DNA from: Psychrobacter phenylpyruvicus DSM 7000 = NBRC 102152
GTDB lineage: Bacteria > Pseudomonadota > Gammaproteobacteria > Pseudomonadales > Moraxellaceae
NCBI RefSeq assembly: GCF_000685805.1
Contig: NZ_JMKP01000003.1
Span: 111,215 to 175,214, forward strand
Direction: 5' to 3'
DNA: 64,000 nt
This document shows, in pieces, positions 17,471 through 26,107 of the stretch. The notes under the pieces are model-generated. The model made no database searches. It saw only the letters and a list, made by a program, of their open reading frames with translations, and had not been told where the DNA came from. The translations under genes were made by a program, and so were the position numbers. Positions within the stretch are counted from its first letter, which is position 1. Each line of letters starts with the position of its first letter.

Positions 17471-17960
17471 GTGACCCTCTTTAAAGGTATTAATTATTTA
17501 AATCGTTTTTTTAAATATTAAAAACTTAATTCATTATAACTCGCTTCTAACCTAAGCTCTTTAATAATATTTATTTGTTAAAGAGCTTTATATTTCAGAC
17601 AAAGAAAAACCGCCAAGGTTGCGCGTTACCCTAAGGGCACTAAGCGTGGCGGTTATGTTAAATCCAGTTTAGTTAATTATTAATGTGGAGTCAATATATT
17701 TAGTCAAGAAGGTCTATAATATTTTTTTTAAATAAATTACTAATTATATCCATTTCAATTAAGGCTAGACCTTACCTAAGACAAAGCTTTAGATGCTAGT
17801 TACGAGTAAATTATAAGATTTTAGTTAAAATATTTTAATAATTAATTTAAGTAGTCTACATTGGTCCACAAAATTAATATTGCTTGTTTAACCAAAAAGT
17901 AGTGTAATGGCAGAAGTATATAAATACTATTGTAGAATATATTTATAAAAGGAGAGGGAT
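17471..17960. other. 490-base AT-rich gap with one repeat
   Basis: Apart from the palindromic repeat at 17600-17656 and the ribosome-binding site GGAGAGGG just before 17961, I see no gene or RNA in this very AT-rich stretch. Confidence 0.5.
17600..17656. repeat. 57-bp palindromic repeat, copy 2
   Basis: Direct repeat of 16716-16772 with a single difference near its left end. It lies upstream of the 16790-17470 gene, where a terminator would not be expected, so the repeat is more than a shared terminator. Confidence 0.85.
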
Positions 17961-18173
17961 ATGAATAGTTCAAGAGAACGTAACTTAATAGAAAAAGCGT
18001 TTGGAATTAATAAACCTAAAGTTAAGTTAAGTCGTAATGGCAAACTATTAATTGATGAGCATGGTAATGTTAGATCTAACTACGATAACCCAGAAGTAAG
18101 AGCCAAAATAGAAAGCCAAATATCCATGCAAGCAAAAATGCATTCATTATTACCTGCCTATGAAGACAATTAA
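17961..18173 (+). CDS. Small charged protein, first gene of an unknown pair
   Basis: A 70-residue basic, hydrophilic protein (NLIEKAFGINKPKVKLSRNG, then LLIDEHGNVRSNYDNPEVRAKIESQ). It has no cysteine and no membrane segment, and the C-terminal half looks helical. The start follows GGAGAGGG. Its stop codon lies two bases before the GTG of the next gene, so the two are very likely translated together. The pair sits between hsdR and hsdS on the opposite strand to the hsd genes. I do not recognise the family. Confidence 0.55.
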   Translation: MNSSRERNLIEKAFGINKPKVKLSRNGKLLIDEHGNVRSNYDNPEVRAKIESQISMQAKMHSLLPAYEDN

Positions 18174-18175
18174 TA

Positions 18176-18955
18176 GTGGCCATTCTGGTCATTCTTTTAA
18201 TACTCTTACTTGGTTATAGAATTAATTCAGAAGTTGATGAAAAGAATTATAAACTGAAGCGAAGTGCTGGTTGGGTTTCTTATGTCATGCTAGGTGCTGA
18301 TGGTGCAATTTCAGTCGGCATAGCTATCTCAGTATTAGCACTTATATATATTATTCTTTTATTTATAGGTAGCCTGCTATCGTTGAACATACTTAATTTA
18401 AGTTTGTTTGAGTCTCATATAACCACGCTTATCAATAACAATTACATAAAATTAATCTTCAGTCTTATAGTTTTGATAACGTCTCTTATCGTTAATGAAA
18501 TACGTTTAAACCTATTAGACGCTACACCGGATTTAAGTGCTTTAAAAAAATTAGATGGCATGATGAACATCATAATAACAGCGCTTGAAAACGCTTCTTA
18601 TCTTAAAATATCTCTTAGTTCAGGCAAAGTATATGTTGGGGTCTTACTTAAAGAAGACTTTACGAGTGGACCTGACGAAACCTTGATTATTCTACCCATG
18701 TTAAGTGGATATCGTGCTAAAGAAAACCTACATATGCACTTAGACTGTAATTATTTAGAGGTTTATCTAAAACATGGTATTGTTGAAAGAATACCTAAAG
18801 GTATCTGTTACAATCCAGAATGTGCTGATACGGCTTCAATGTTGATTCCTGTCAGCGAGATTGAGTCAATATCATTTTTTGATATCAATATATATCAGGA
18901 TTTTAAGATAGGCGGTGACACTGTTGGTCAGTTTAGAGCTCTTCAAACACCCTAG
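18176..18955 (+). CDS. Membrane protein with a C-terminal beta domain, second gene of an unknown pair
   Basis: A 259-residue protein from a GTG start. Membrane segments are at residues about 2-15, 43-76 and 90-113. The cytoplasmic C-terminal half (about 135-259) starts YLKISLSSGKVYVGVLLKED and continues with further strands (TLIILPMLSGYRA, YLEVYLKHGIVERI, MLIPVSEIESISFF). A 'LxxGKxYxGxL' opening followed by such strands resembles small SH3- or LSm-like barrels joined to membrane anchors in several uncharacterised (DUF-type) proteins. Function is unknown. It is coupled to the 70-residue gene before it and placed inside the split type I restriction locus, so a defence role is possible but unproven. 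Confidence 0.6.
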   Translation: MAILVILLILLLGYRINSEVDEKNYKLKRSAGWVSYVMLGADGAISVGIAISVLALIYIILLFIGSLLSLNILNLSLFESHITTLINNNYIKLIFSLIVLITSLIVNEIRLNLLDATPDLSALKKLDGMMNIIITALENASYLKISLSSGKVYVGVLLKEDFTSGPDETLIILPMLSGYRAKENLHMHLDCNYLEVYLKHGIVERIPKGICYNPECADTASMLIPVSEIESISFFDINIYQDFKIGGDTVGQFRALQTP

Positions 18956-19132
18956 CTATATTAACCTATACATTTTGATATTATGAATTACCTCGGCAGG
19001 AATAAGTAATAATCTAACTCAGATTCAATAAGTCCTTCTTATAAAATATCAAGCAACTAATGTTAAAGCAATTAGAAAGCTAATTAATGATTCGACGATA
19101 TTTTAATCCTTACTTTTATGTTTAACATTGAT

Positions 19133-19195
19133 GTAGGGTGCGCCTTGCGCACCATCAAGATTGTTATATTTATCGGTGCGTGGGACGCACCCTAC
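19133..19195. repeat. 63-bp MITE-like palindromic element
   Basis: Imperfect terminal inverted repeats of 21 bases, GTAGGGTGCG... at the left and ...CGCACCCTAC at the right, enclose a 21-base AT-rich loop. The inner arms GCGCACC and GGTGCG also pair. Elements starting TAGGGTGCG are scattered in many proteobacterial genomes and behave like small non-autonomous repeats. It ends four bases before the hsdS remnant. Confidence 0.7.
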
Positions 19196-19198
19196 CTA

Positions 19199-19243
19199 TT
19201 AATCCGCCTTAACCCGTTTCTTACCCGTAAGAGCCTACTCATT
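19199..19243 (-). pseudogene. Decayed 3' end of an hsdS gene
   Basis: The minus strand reads LTGKKRVKAD and stop, which is the C-terminal signature seen at the end of the intact hsdS (LLTGKKRVKVAG). Upstream, ATG-AGTAG-GCT aligns to the intact ATGCAGCAGCTT only if two bases are lost, so the frame is broken. This is a second copy of the hsdS end, placed about 770 bases beyond the intact one, with the 19322-19942 gene between them. Confidence 0.6.
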
Positions 19244-19321
19244 TAACTCAATAATTCTAATTAATGCTGCAGATGTATTTTGTTACTGGTATGCCTTAGC
19301 TGTGGGTTATATAAACGCTAG

Positions 19322-19942
19322 TTAGTAATCTGATTCATTCCAATCACTATCTTCGGTATGAATAAGATACAAGCCTTCTTCATAGGGTGGTTCAATCTGC
19401 TTAATGTATTGCCTTAAGTTTTGTAGTTGCGATTTTGAGTAGCTTTGCATTGCTTTATTTATGGTGTTTTTATCGTCGGTGGCATAGCGCACAGGAATAG
19501 GATTAAAGTTTGGCCAAAATGGAAAGTCGAGTTCTTCGTAATTTTGGTACGATGCGACGGTAGGTAACATATCACCTACGTGAACGCCTTTAAGTTTAGA
19601 GCACTTTATAATTTTTATAGCAGGATATGAGCCAACCCCCTTGGTTAAATCTGTACTAACCGCAACCAAAGTTGGTTGAGTACTGATCACCAATCCGGGG
19701 TTTGAATCTGCTTGGAAATGCTTTTTAACATCCATCCAGTGAAAGAATGTCATGACGATAACGACAATAACAAAAGCTATCGACCTGATATCATAATACA
19801 ATCCCACGATAGATAAAATGAACAGCAAGCATAAGAAGATACCTATAGTGGGACTGTGACGAAACCACACCAATGGTTTTACTTCAACATCGACAGGATT
19901 GGATGAAGTAGTATCGTTGCTTATTGTGGTTTTTTTATCCAT
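19322..19942 (-). CDS. Two-helix membrane protein within the hsd locus
   Basis: A 206-residue protein with two adjacent membrane helices (residues about 31-49 and 53-68) after a hydrophilic Thr/Ser-rich N-terminus, then a soluble C-terminal domain (FQADSNPGLVISTQPTLVAV, then FPFWPNFNPIPVRYATDDKN). It resembles uncharacterised membrane proteins in which the soluble part follows a double anchor; I cannot assign a function. It begins 23 bases after the hsdS stop and could be cotranscribed with hsdM-hsdS. It lies between the intact hsdS end and a decayed second hsdS end, which suggests that it came in with a cassette. Confidence 0.6.
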   Translation of the reverse strand: MDKKTTISNDTTSSNPVDVEVKPLVWFRHSPTIGIFLCLLFILSIVGLYYDIRSIAFVIVVIVMTFFHWMDVKKHFQADSNPGLVISTQPTLVAVSTDLTKGVGSYPAIKIIKCSKLKGVHVGDMLPTVASYQNYEELDFPFWPNFNPIPVRYATDDKNTINKAMQSYSKSQLQNLRQYIKQIEPPYEEGLYLIHTEDSDWNESDY

Positions 19943-19965
19943 CTGTTTGCCTTGAGTTAATGACC

Positions 19966-21198
19966 CTATCCAGCCACCTTAACTCTTTTCTTACCAGTCA
20001 AAAGCTGCTGCATCAAAGCCTTTTTCTCCTGCTGTAAATCAGCCAATTGCTGCTCAAGCACTTCTATCTCTCTGTCAGCATTGGTTAATACCGCGGCGAT
20101 TTTTTGTTGTTCTTTAAGACTCGGTAAATCAAATAGGTAGTTTCCGAAGTCCTTTGTAGTAAAGCTTGCCTGATTAACTGCAGGTTTTGTAATTGAAGTT
20201 ATATACGAATCATATTTAGAGGTCTGAGTCACCAAGTACAGATAAACAGGGTCTATTCTACTCAAATTTGGTTTAATCCTAAGAATATTAGTAGTATATA
20301 TTGCTTCTGTATTATTAATTTTCTTATAAATACATGCTTTTCCTATTTGACTTAGACTATTTATAAAATTAACCAATAAATCTCCATTATCTAAAATATA
20401 GTTTGAAACATTAGCTCCTTGAGGATCTTCAAGATACCAGTACTTAAGCTCAGTATCGGTCGTATACTTTGGACCCATATTATTGGATCGAATTACAGCT
20501 ATACCTATATTATTATTTTCAAGCTTTCTAGATAAACCGCTCTTCATCAAATCAAGGACTGTTTTTAACTGTACTTCCTCCCAATCCCCAGAAAAACGCT
20601 GACCCGAATCATTAAGCAAACGCTTTTGACCGGTAAGCAACTGTTGCATCAACGCCTTTTTCTGCTGTTTTCTGTTTTCAATCAAACGCTCAGTGGTATT
20701 AATCGCTTTATCCCAAGTGGTTAGGATTTCGGCTATTTTTTGTTGTTCGGGTAGTGGAGGTATATTTATATTTATAGCATCTAAATCAGTTCTATTGATT
20801 TTAGGCATTCCTGTGCGCATTGACATGGAAACGGCCGTTTTATAAAAGCTCTCACCCAACATATAGTAAAATAGATAGTCTATATTTAAATCTGCTTTAG
20901 CCCAAATTGGATACATATCTGCACTACATACCCCGCTAAAATCAGGCCTACATATTTTATTCAAGTTGGGTCGAATTTTAGAGTAAACAATAGCGTTTTT
21001 ATCAAACTCATATTTACCAGACACTAGATTTAAGTCTGAACATTTTTTTGTTCCACTTAACTGTCCTGAGTTTGATGCAATATTTTCTGGTCCTATATGT
21101 AACATAGAAAGATAAGGTTCTTCTCTAGGATCAACTTGTCCATTGCCAACATAAGCAACTTCTTCAAAACGTTTAATCTGCCAGTCATTAGGCACCAT
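19966..21198 (-). CDS. hsdS: Type I restriction enzyme, specificity subunit HsdS
   Basis: Determines the bipartite DNA target of the HsdM/HsdR complex. Two variable target-recognition domains (residues about 1-145 and 205-350) each end in a conserved helical spacer: PPLPEQQKIAEILTTWDKAI (150s) and LPSLKEQQKIAAVLTNADRE (350s). Both spacers finish with the related sequence KALMQQLLTGQKRL / KALMQQLLTGKKRV. The length of 410 is normal. Its ATG overlaps the hsdM stop by 11 bases and has AAGGAG upstream. The near-identical spacer repeats make the gene prone to domain swapping, and a decayed extra tail lies at 19199. Confidence 0.95.
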   Translation of the reverse strand: MVPNDWQIKRFEEVAYVGNGQVDPREEPYLSMLHIGPENIASNSGQLSGTKKCSDLNLVSGKYEFDKNAIVYSKIRPNLNKICRPDFSGVCSADMYPIWAKADLNIDYLFYYMLGESFYKTAVSMSMRTGMPKINRTDLDAININIPPLPEQQKIAEILTTWDKAINTTERLIENRKQQKKALMQQLLTGQKRLLNDSGQRFSGDWEEVQLKTVLDLMKSGLSRKLENNNIGIAVIRSNNMGPKYTTDTELKYWYLEDPQGANVSNYILDNGDLLVNFINSLSQIGKACIYKKINNTEAIYTTNILRIKPNLSRIDPVYLYLVTQTSKYDSYITSITKPAVNQASFTTKDFGNYLFDLPSLKEQQKIAAVLTNADREIEVLEQQLADLQQEKKALMQQLLTGKKRVKVAG

Positions 21199-22726
21199 AA
21201 CCCAACTCCTTCAAAAAGCCTTCCATTTGAGTTTCAAGTTCAGCCATTTCAGCTTTAAGTGCCAAACGCTCTTGCCGCACTGCTTCTAAATCAATTTCAG
21301 CTTCTGGCTCAAAGGTATCAACATAACGAGGAATGTTTAAATTAAAGTCGTTTTCCGCTATTTCATCAAAGCTGGCAACATAAGCGTATTTATCAACAAA
21401 CTCGCGGTTTTGATAAGTCTCGACAATTTTCTCTAAATTTGCTTCAGTTAATTTGTTTTGGTTCGAACCTGACTCATACTCACGGCTGGCATCAATAAAC
21501 AGCACTGATTTATCCGCTTTATTCTTCTTAAAAACTAAGATTGCCGCAGGGATACCCGTACCAAAGAACAGCTTCTCAGGTAAACCGATTACCGCATCAA
21601 GTAAGTTCTCTTCAATCATCTGTTGACGGATTTTACCCTCGCTAGAACCACGGAACAGTACCCCATGAGGCACCACCACACCCATACGACCGGTATCATT
21701 TTTCAAAGTCTCGATCATATGGGTAATAAAAGCATAGTCGCCTTTGGTCTTAGGTGGTAGACCTCGGTGGAAACGACCATGCGGATCATCGGCAGCGTCT
21801 TCATAGCCCCATTTGCTCAGGGAGAAGGGCGGGTTGGCAGTCACCACATCGAACTGAAGTAGATTACCTTTGTCATCTAACAATAACGGATGACGCAGCG
21901 TATCGCCCCACTCAATACGGTGGTTGTCTTCCCCATGCAAAAACATGTTCATCTTTGCCAATGCCCACGTAGAGCCAATGGCCTCTTGTCCAAACAGCTC
22001 ATAGTTTTTGGAGCCAGTAGACTTACGAACCATAGCGCCACATTTAATTAATAGTGAACCCGAACCGCAAGCTGGATCACAGATGGAATCACCTTCAACA
22101 GGCTCAAGTATTGTCGCTAATAGAGTCGATACCTCAGGCGGCGTATAGAACTCGCCAGCACTGGCACCAGAGTCAGCAGCGAAATGCTTAATTAGAAATT
22201 CGTAGGCATTACCGATAACATCTAAGCTACCCACACGTGAAGGGCTAAGGTTCATAACATCCTTACCGAAGTCTTCCAGCAAATGACGCAATAACTCGTT
22301 TTTCTTTTTCTCATTGCCCAAGCGGTCAGTGTTAAAGCTTATGTCTTGGAATACGTTTTTTAGCTTATTGCCATTGGCTTCTTCAATAGCATGTAACGCT
22401 TCATCGATACGCTGACCATTGCCCGGTTGGTGACGTTGCTCATATAGATCCCAGAAGCTTGCTCCTTTAGGTAACACAAAGCGTTGATTGTTCATCAGCT
22501 CCTTTACCAAGTCCGCATCGCCGTATTCCGCCATAAGCGTGTTGTATTCATCTCTATACACATCCGATAAATACTTCAAAAACAGCATGGTTAAGATAAA
22601 GTCTTTGTAAGTATCGGCACTGATAACGCCGCGGAAGGTATCACAAGCATTCCATACCGCTTTGTTAATCTCACTTTGTTTAATAGGTTCAGGGTTACTG
22701 GCAGAAGCATTTTTTAGGTCCAGCAT
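21188..22726 (-). CDS. hsdM: Type I restriction enzyme, methylase subunit HsdM
   Basis: N6-adenine methyltransferase subunit. The N-terminal helical HsdM_N domain (about 10-140) is followed by GEFYTPPEV, the SAM-binding motif DPACGSGSLLIKC (near 215) and the catalytic NPPF in TANPPFSLSKWGYED (near 298). The length of 512 is typical. The start follows AAAGGAT. It heads the hsdM-hsdS(-19322) unit on the minus strand. Together with hsdR it would make a complete system, provided the separate promoters work. Confidence 0.95.
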   Translation of the reverse strand: MLDLKNASASNPEPIKQSEINKAVWNACDTFRGVISADTYKDFILTMLFLKYLSDVYRDEYNTLMAEYGDADLVKELMNNQRFVLPKGASFWDLYEQRHQPGNGQRIDEALHAIEEANGNKLKNVFQDISFNTDRLGNEKKKNELLRHLLEDFGKDVMNLSPSRVGSLDVIGNAYEFLIKHFAADSGASAGEFYTPPEVSTLLATILEPVEGDSICDPACGSGSLLIKCGAMVRKSTGSKNYELFGQEAIGSTWALAKMNMFLHGEDNHRIEWGDTLRHPLLLDDKGNLLQFDVVTANPPFSLSKWGYEDAADDPHGRFHRGLPPKTKGDYAFITHMIETLKNDTGRMGVVVPHGVLFRGSSEGKIRQQMIEENLLDAVIGLPEKLFFGTGIPAAILVFKKNKADKSVLFIDASREYESGSNQNKLTEANLEKIVETYQNREFVDKYAYVASFDEIAENDFNLNIPRYVDTFEPEAEIDLEAVRQERLALKAEMAELETQMEGFLKELGYGA

Positions 22727-22785
22727 GTTTGTTAGATCCTTTGGATTATTTTAAGAATAGGTGGTTAGGGAATATTGGGTTTAAT

Positions 22786-23090
22786 TTAATTGATAATGGC
22801 ATTAAGACAGTTGTCGGCATTCATCTTGATGTCCATGGGTAGCGATTGCGAGTAATCATTATTGACCACGCAAAAAAACTCAGTAATTAGCTCTTTATGT
22901 GTAAATTCATAATTTTTATTAATAAGTCCAACCTATAGTAGCGCCTCATCTAGTAGCGCCTCATCCAATTTAGAAGCAGCAAATGTCATAGGAGCCACCA
23001 GTAATCTGAGCGATAATAATATTACCTTTTTTATCAATAAGGTTCCTATAATGATGATTTATAGCAAAAAGGATACAGGAGACTTAGTCT
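22786..23090 (-). pseudogene. Broken small gene before hsdM
   Basis: Minus-strand reading gives coherent protein-like pieces in shifted frames: NHHYRNLIDKKGNIIIAQIT ending in a stop, then, in another frame, SKLDEALLDEALL and a stop, and directly after it GLINKNYEFTHKELITEFF to a stop at 22786. The repeated DEALL comes from a 15-base tandem duplication at 22936-22965. This looks like one small gene broken by a frameshift and an in-frame TAG. The family is not recognised. No intact gene is present in the remaining 605-base gap, whose right part (23100-23331) is AT-rich upstream DNA of the WG-repeat gene. Confidence 0.4.
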
Positions 23091-23331
23091 ATTAATATAA
23101 TAAGCGACCCACCGGAATTAGTCTATCGCAATAGCCTGTCATACGACAATATACGTCGTCAAAACCACAATTAAAATTTAAAACGAACTACAAAATAAAA
23201 TGAAGCAAAACTTAAATTTGTAATTGACTAAAATAACAATAATTTGTTTAATAAAAAGGCAAAAAAACAGTCTAACAATAGGGAAATTAACCTCCCAACT
23301 TTTATCTACACATACTTAGAAGGAATTTGAC

Positions 23332-24303
23332 GTGTATATTAAGCCTACCTTAGCTTCATTTACTACCAAACTTATCCCACTAGGAGCGATGATTGGAAGT
23401 GCGTTATTTTCTATATCTGCTCAAGCTTATGAGGACGACTGTAAACCACCTAAGTCTAGCTACGCAGAAGTTGATTGTACCGAAGATGGCAACTATTTCA
23501 TTGCTAAGGATAAAAACTATAATTATCAAGCCTTGTTAAATAAGCAAGGGAAGGTTGTTGCTAGTTTAAAAGGCTATGATTCTGTAAGCTGGACTGTCAG
23601 TGATGGGGTATTAGCGGTCATGAAAAATGACAAGGTGGGCTATCTCAACACCCAAGGCAAACTCGTAGTACCGACCATCTATGATAACCTGATTGACCCC
23701 GATGACAAGTATGATGAAACTTGGTCAAATGACGCTTCTGAAGGCCGTATCGTCGTCGCCAAAAATGGTAAATATGGCATCATTGATACCTCAAACAAGG
23801 TAATCCTGCCTTTTAACAGTAAATACAGCTTTATCGATGGCGTAAACGAAGGCATGGCACTGGTGCAGTCGCAATCCGGTAAATATGGTTTTATCGATAA
23901 AAACGGTAAAGAAGTGATTCCTCCTAAGTTTCAAGGTACCAATGGTCACTTCGGCGGTTATTATGGATTCCAGCAAGGACTGGCTGGCATGTATGATGGC
24001 AAAAAATGGGGCTATATCACTAAGAGTGGTAAAGTCGCGATACCTTTTATCTATGATGAGATTAGACCTTTTAGCGAAGGTCTAGCTGGCGTGCTAAAAA
24101 ATGGCAAGTGGGGCTTCATCAATGGCGCCAATAAAACCGTTATCCCATTCCAGTATTCAGATAAAAACGTTCAGCGTTACAGCGTAAACTATATGGGAGC
24201 CAACTACTTTATATTCCGTGACGGTGTTGCAGAAGTGGCTACCATAAATGACCAAGATATTTGCATCAACAAGTCTGCTAAAAAAGTGGCTTGTCGTAAC
24301 TGA
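23332..24303 (+). CDS. Exported WG-repeat protein
   Basis: A 323-residue protein with a signal peptide (cleavage near SAQA at residue 32) followed by a series of WG repeats of about 35 residues: KVGYLNTQGKLVVPTIYD, KYGIIDTSNKVILPF, KYGFIDKNGKEVIPPKF, KWGYITKSGKVAIPFIYDEI and KWGFINGANKTVIPF. WG repeats form beta-hairpin scaffolds, and the exact partner is unknown. The GTG at 23332 is used because AAGGA lies about nine bases upstream and no ATG precedes the signal peptide. It is a single-gene unit closed by a terminator at 24345. Confidence 0.85.
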   Translation: MYIKPTLASFTTKLIPLGAMIGSALFSISAQAYEDDCKPPKSSYAEVDCTEDGNYFIAKDKNYNYQALLNKQGKVVASLKGYDSVSWTVSDGVLAVMKNDKVGYLNTQGKLVVPTIYDNLIDPDDKYDETWSNDASEGRIVVAKNGKYGIIDTSNKVILPFNSKYSFIDGVNEGMALVQSQSGKYGFIDKNGKEVIPPKFQGTNGHFGGYYGFQQGLAGMYDGKKWGYITKSGKVAIPFIYDEIRPFSEGLAGVLKNGKWGFINGANKTVIPFQYSDKNVQRYSVNYMGANYFIFRDGVAEVATINDQDICINKSAKKVACRN

Positions 24304-24344
24304 TATAGGTAGCTATACAAAGCAGTTATTGCAAACAAAACTTT

Positions 24345-24375
24345 AAAAAACCTCTTACTTAGGTTAAGAGGTTTT
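24345..24375 (+). terminator. Terminator after the WG-repeat gene
   Basis: AAAACCTCTTA and TAAGAGGTTTT pair across a six-base loop and end in a T run. Confidence 0.8.
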
Positions 24376-24569
24376 CTGGTTTTTGGGCGTTTGTTGCTAT
24401 TAGCTTTTTTTGCTACAGCAACCTTATTGATACGAATAGTTATGATTGTAGCAATGAAATATCCATATACTGGGAGCAATAAACGCAATAGGGTGAATAA
24501 CTTAGTTGTATTAACCAATTAAGTTATTTAACCAAACAATTAAATATTAAAATTTAAGGATTTTACGTG

Positions 24570-24917
24570 ATGGCCAAGTTAACAATGACCAATATGAAAC
24601 ACAAAACTTTAGCCGCAGCAGCATTGGCAGCGACCATGATGCTTCCTTCTGTGGGCGCACAAGCTGCAAATGAGGATCTTAATGAAGTTTGCGTTGATAT
24701 TGCCAGCTTGGCCGGTAACATCATGGATGATAGACAAAATGGTGTTTCTAAAGCTCAAGTTACCAAGAAGACCAGTAGCGATAACGAAGCTTACCAAACC
24801 TTAGCGAAGAACATCATCGCTGAAGCGTACAAAGTGCCACAAGCTAAGTCAGCAGCGGATAAAGATAAGCAAGTAGATAACTTCATCCGTCAGTACTACA
24901 ATAAGTGTGCTAAATAA
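24570..24917 (+). CDS. Small exported protein
   Basis: A 115-residue protein with an export signal (MKHKTLAAAALAATMMLPSV, cleavage after AQA near residue 32). The mature 80 residues are helical and carry two cysteines (EVCVDIA and NKCAK), which could form one disulfide. ATG at 24570 is preferred over the adjacent GTG because AAGGA is nine bases upstream. Small helical periplasmic proteins of this kind are common in Psychrobacter and Acinetobacter and mostly of unknown function. A terminator follows at 24973. Confidence 0.65.
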   Translation: MAKLTMTNMKHKTLAAAALAATMMLPSVGAQAANEDLNEVCVDIASLAGNIMDDRQNGVSKAQVTKKTSSDNEAYQTLAKNIIAEAYKVPQAKSAADKDKQVDNFIRQYYNKCAK

Positions 24918-24972
24918 TAAGCTTGCCACATAAGCCAATAGCCAGCTAAGTGGTTGTTCGGCAATAAAATAC

Positions 24973-25006
24973 AAAAACCCAGTGTGATAATCGCACTGGG
25001 TTTTTT
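24973..25006. terminator. Bidirectional terminator
   Basis: AAAAACCCAGTG and CACTGGGTTTTTT pair around a short loop between two converging genes. Confidence 0.9.
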
Positions 25007-25039
25007 ATTGTTTGGTCTTAATTGATTAATCGATGGGCA

Positions 25040-26107
25040 TTAACCGCCAGGACAGATACTCTCACAAGGCACCCCATCTTTGTCACCGTCTAAGCGGGTA
25101 TTGCCACAAGCCAATTGCCACTTAGCTTCCTCGCAAGAGCTCATTTGTGAGCAGGTCTTTTTTATCATAGAGCCACAATCTAAAGAACTTGCTGCGTTGC
25201 TAGAGGGTACTACTGGTGCTGAGAGTAAGGCACTTGGCTGACTAGTACTTCGGTTAGGGTTTTGATTGGGGTTGGTCGGAGTATTAGATAAGCTACTGTG
25301 CTCAGCAGTACGTCGTCCGTTCATAGTACAGTTGCTGCCCTCGACTGGATATAGGGTATTATCAAATTGATAAGTACCCTGTTTACCCCGTCGATAATCC
25401 CAAGGGGCAGTTACTAAGGCATTGGCCCAAAGTCCAAGCGCTTGCTGGCGGGCATTAACCTCGGCGTTGGCATAAGTAAAGCGGTCACGCTCAGGCTGAC
25501 TGTTTTGATACTGCTTATAATGCCAAGCAGCTCCTTGTTTAATCTGATTTAGGTTGCAGTCAACGCCATTGGCTCGCACCTTACCAAGCAAACGTTGATA
25601 GCGATCTTGTTCAAACCATTCTACGCTGACTTGTCCTTGACTGACGCACTGCTGCAAGGTTTGGGTGCTATAAGCTCCATGCGTTTGATTGGACTCAGGC
25701 GCATCAATACCCAACAGTCGAATACGCTCAGACGCACCTTTAGTTGGAATAATCTCAATAGTGTCGCCGTCAATAACGCGCACACTCTTGGCAACAATCA
25801 CATTGCCGAGAATTGGGCATTCGGAATCAGCAGGCTGTGTCCTGTGTTCTATGCTATCTATATTTGAGCCATCTATATTTGCACTGTTTATAGCTTTGCC
25901 GTCTAGAGCTGGTCGGTCTGTGCTATTTAAAATCTCTGAGCTGTCTATAGCGGTAGTGGCACTATTATTGTAGGTTAACGCAGATGAGTGGGTTGAGATT
26001 GGGGTATCGCCATTGCCCTCGCAGCCCACTATCAGTATGGCCGCTGTCATTAAAGCGAGGGTAAGGTTGAGGGTAGGTGTCTTAAGTCCTGGTAAGTCAA
26101 AAGGCAT
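25040..26107 (-). CDS. Lipoprotein nuclease (SNase fold) with Excalibur domain
   Basis: A 355-residue predicted lipoprotein: the N-terminal signal ends in the lipobox ILIVGC (cysteine near residue 29). The middle (about 105-235) is a thermonuclease domain: RVIDGDTIEI, IRLLGIDAPESNQTHG and DRYQRLLGKV hold the Asp, Arg and Glu expected of staphylococcal-nuclease-type DNases. The C-terminal 45 residues (SMIKKTCSQMSSCEEAKWQL ... DKDGVPCESIC) form an Excalibur domain, a short cysteine-containing, calcium-binding-like module often joined to surface nucleases. A Ser/Asn-rich linker separates the two. It probably degrades DNA outside the cell. Its start follows AGAGG. Confidence 0.85.
   Translation of the reverse strand: MPFDLPGLKTPTLNLTLALMTAAILIVGCEGNGDTPISTHSSALTYNNSATTAIDSSEILNSTDRPALDGKAINSANIDGSNIDSIEHRTQPADSECPILGNVIVAKSVRVIDGDTIEIIPTKGASERIRLLGIDAPESNQTHGAYSTQTLQQCVSQGQVSVEWFEQDRYQRLLGKVRANGVDCNLNQIKQGAAWHYKQYQNSQPERDRFTYANAEVNARQQALGLWANALVTAPWDYRRGKQGTYQFDNTLYPVEGSNCTMNGRRTAEHSSLSNTPTNPNQNPNRSTSQPSALLSAPVVPSSNAASSLDCGSMIKKTCSQMSSCEEAKWQLACGNTRLDGDKDGVPCESICPGG

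Larger units (their letters stand above)
18956..19321. other. 366-base gap holding a palindrome and an hsdS remnant
   Basis: Beyond the 63-base palindromic element at 19133 and the decayed hsdS tail at 19199, both listed separately, I see nothing coding here. Confidence 0.5.
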
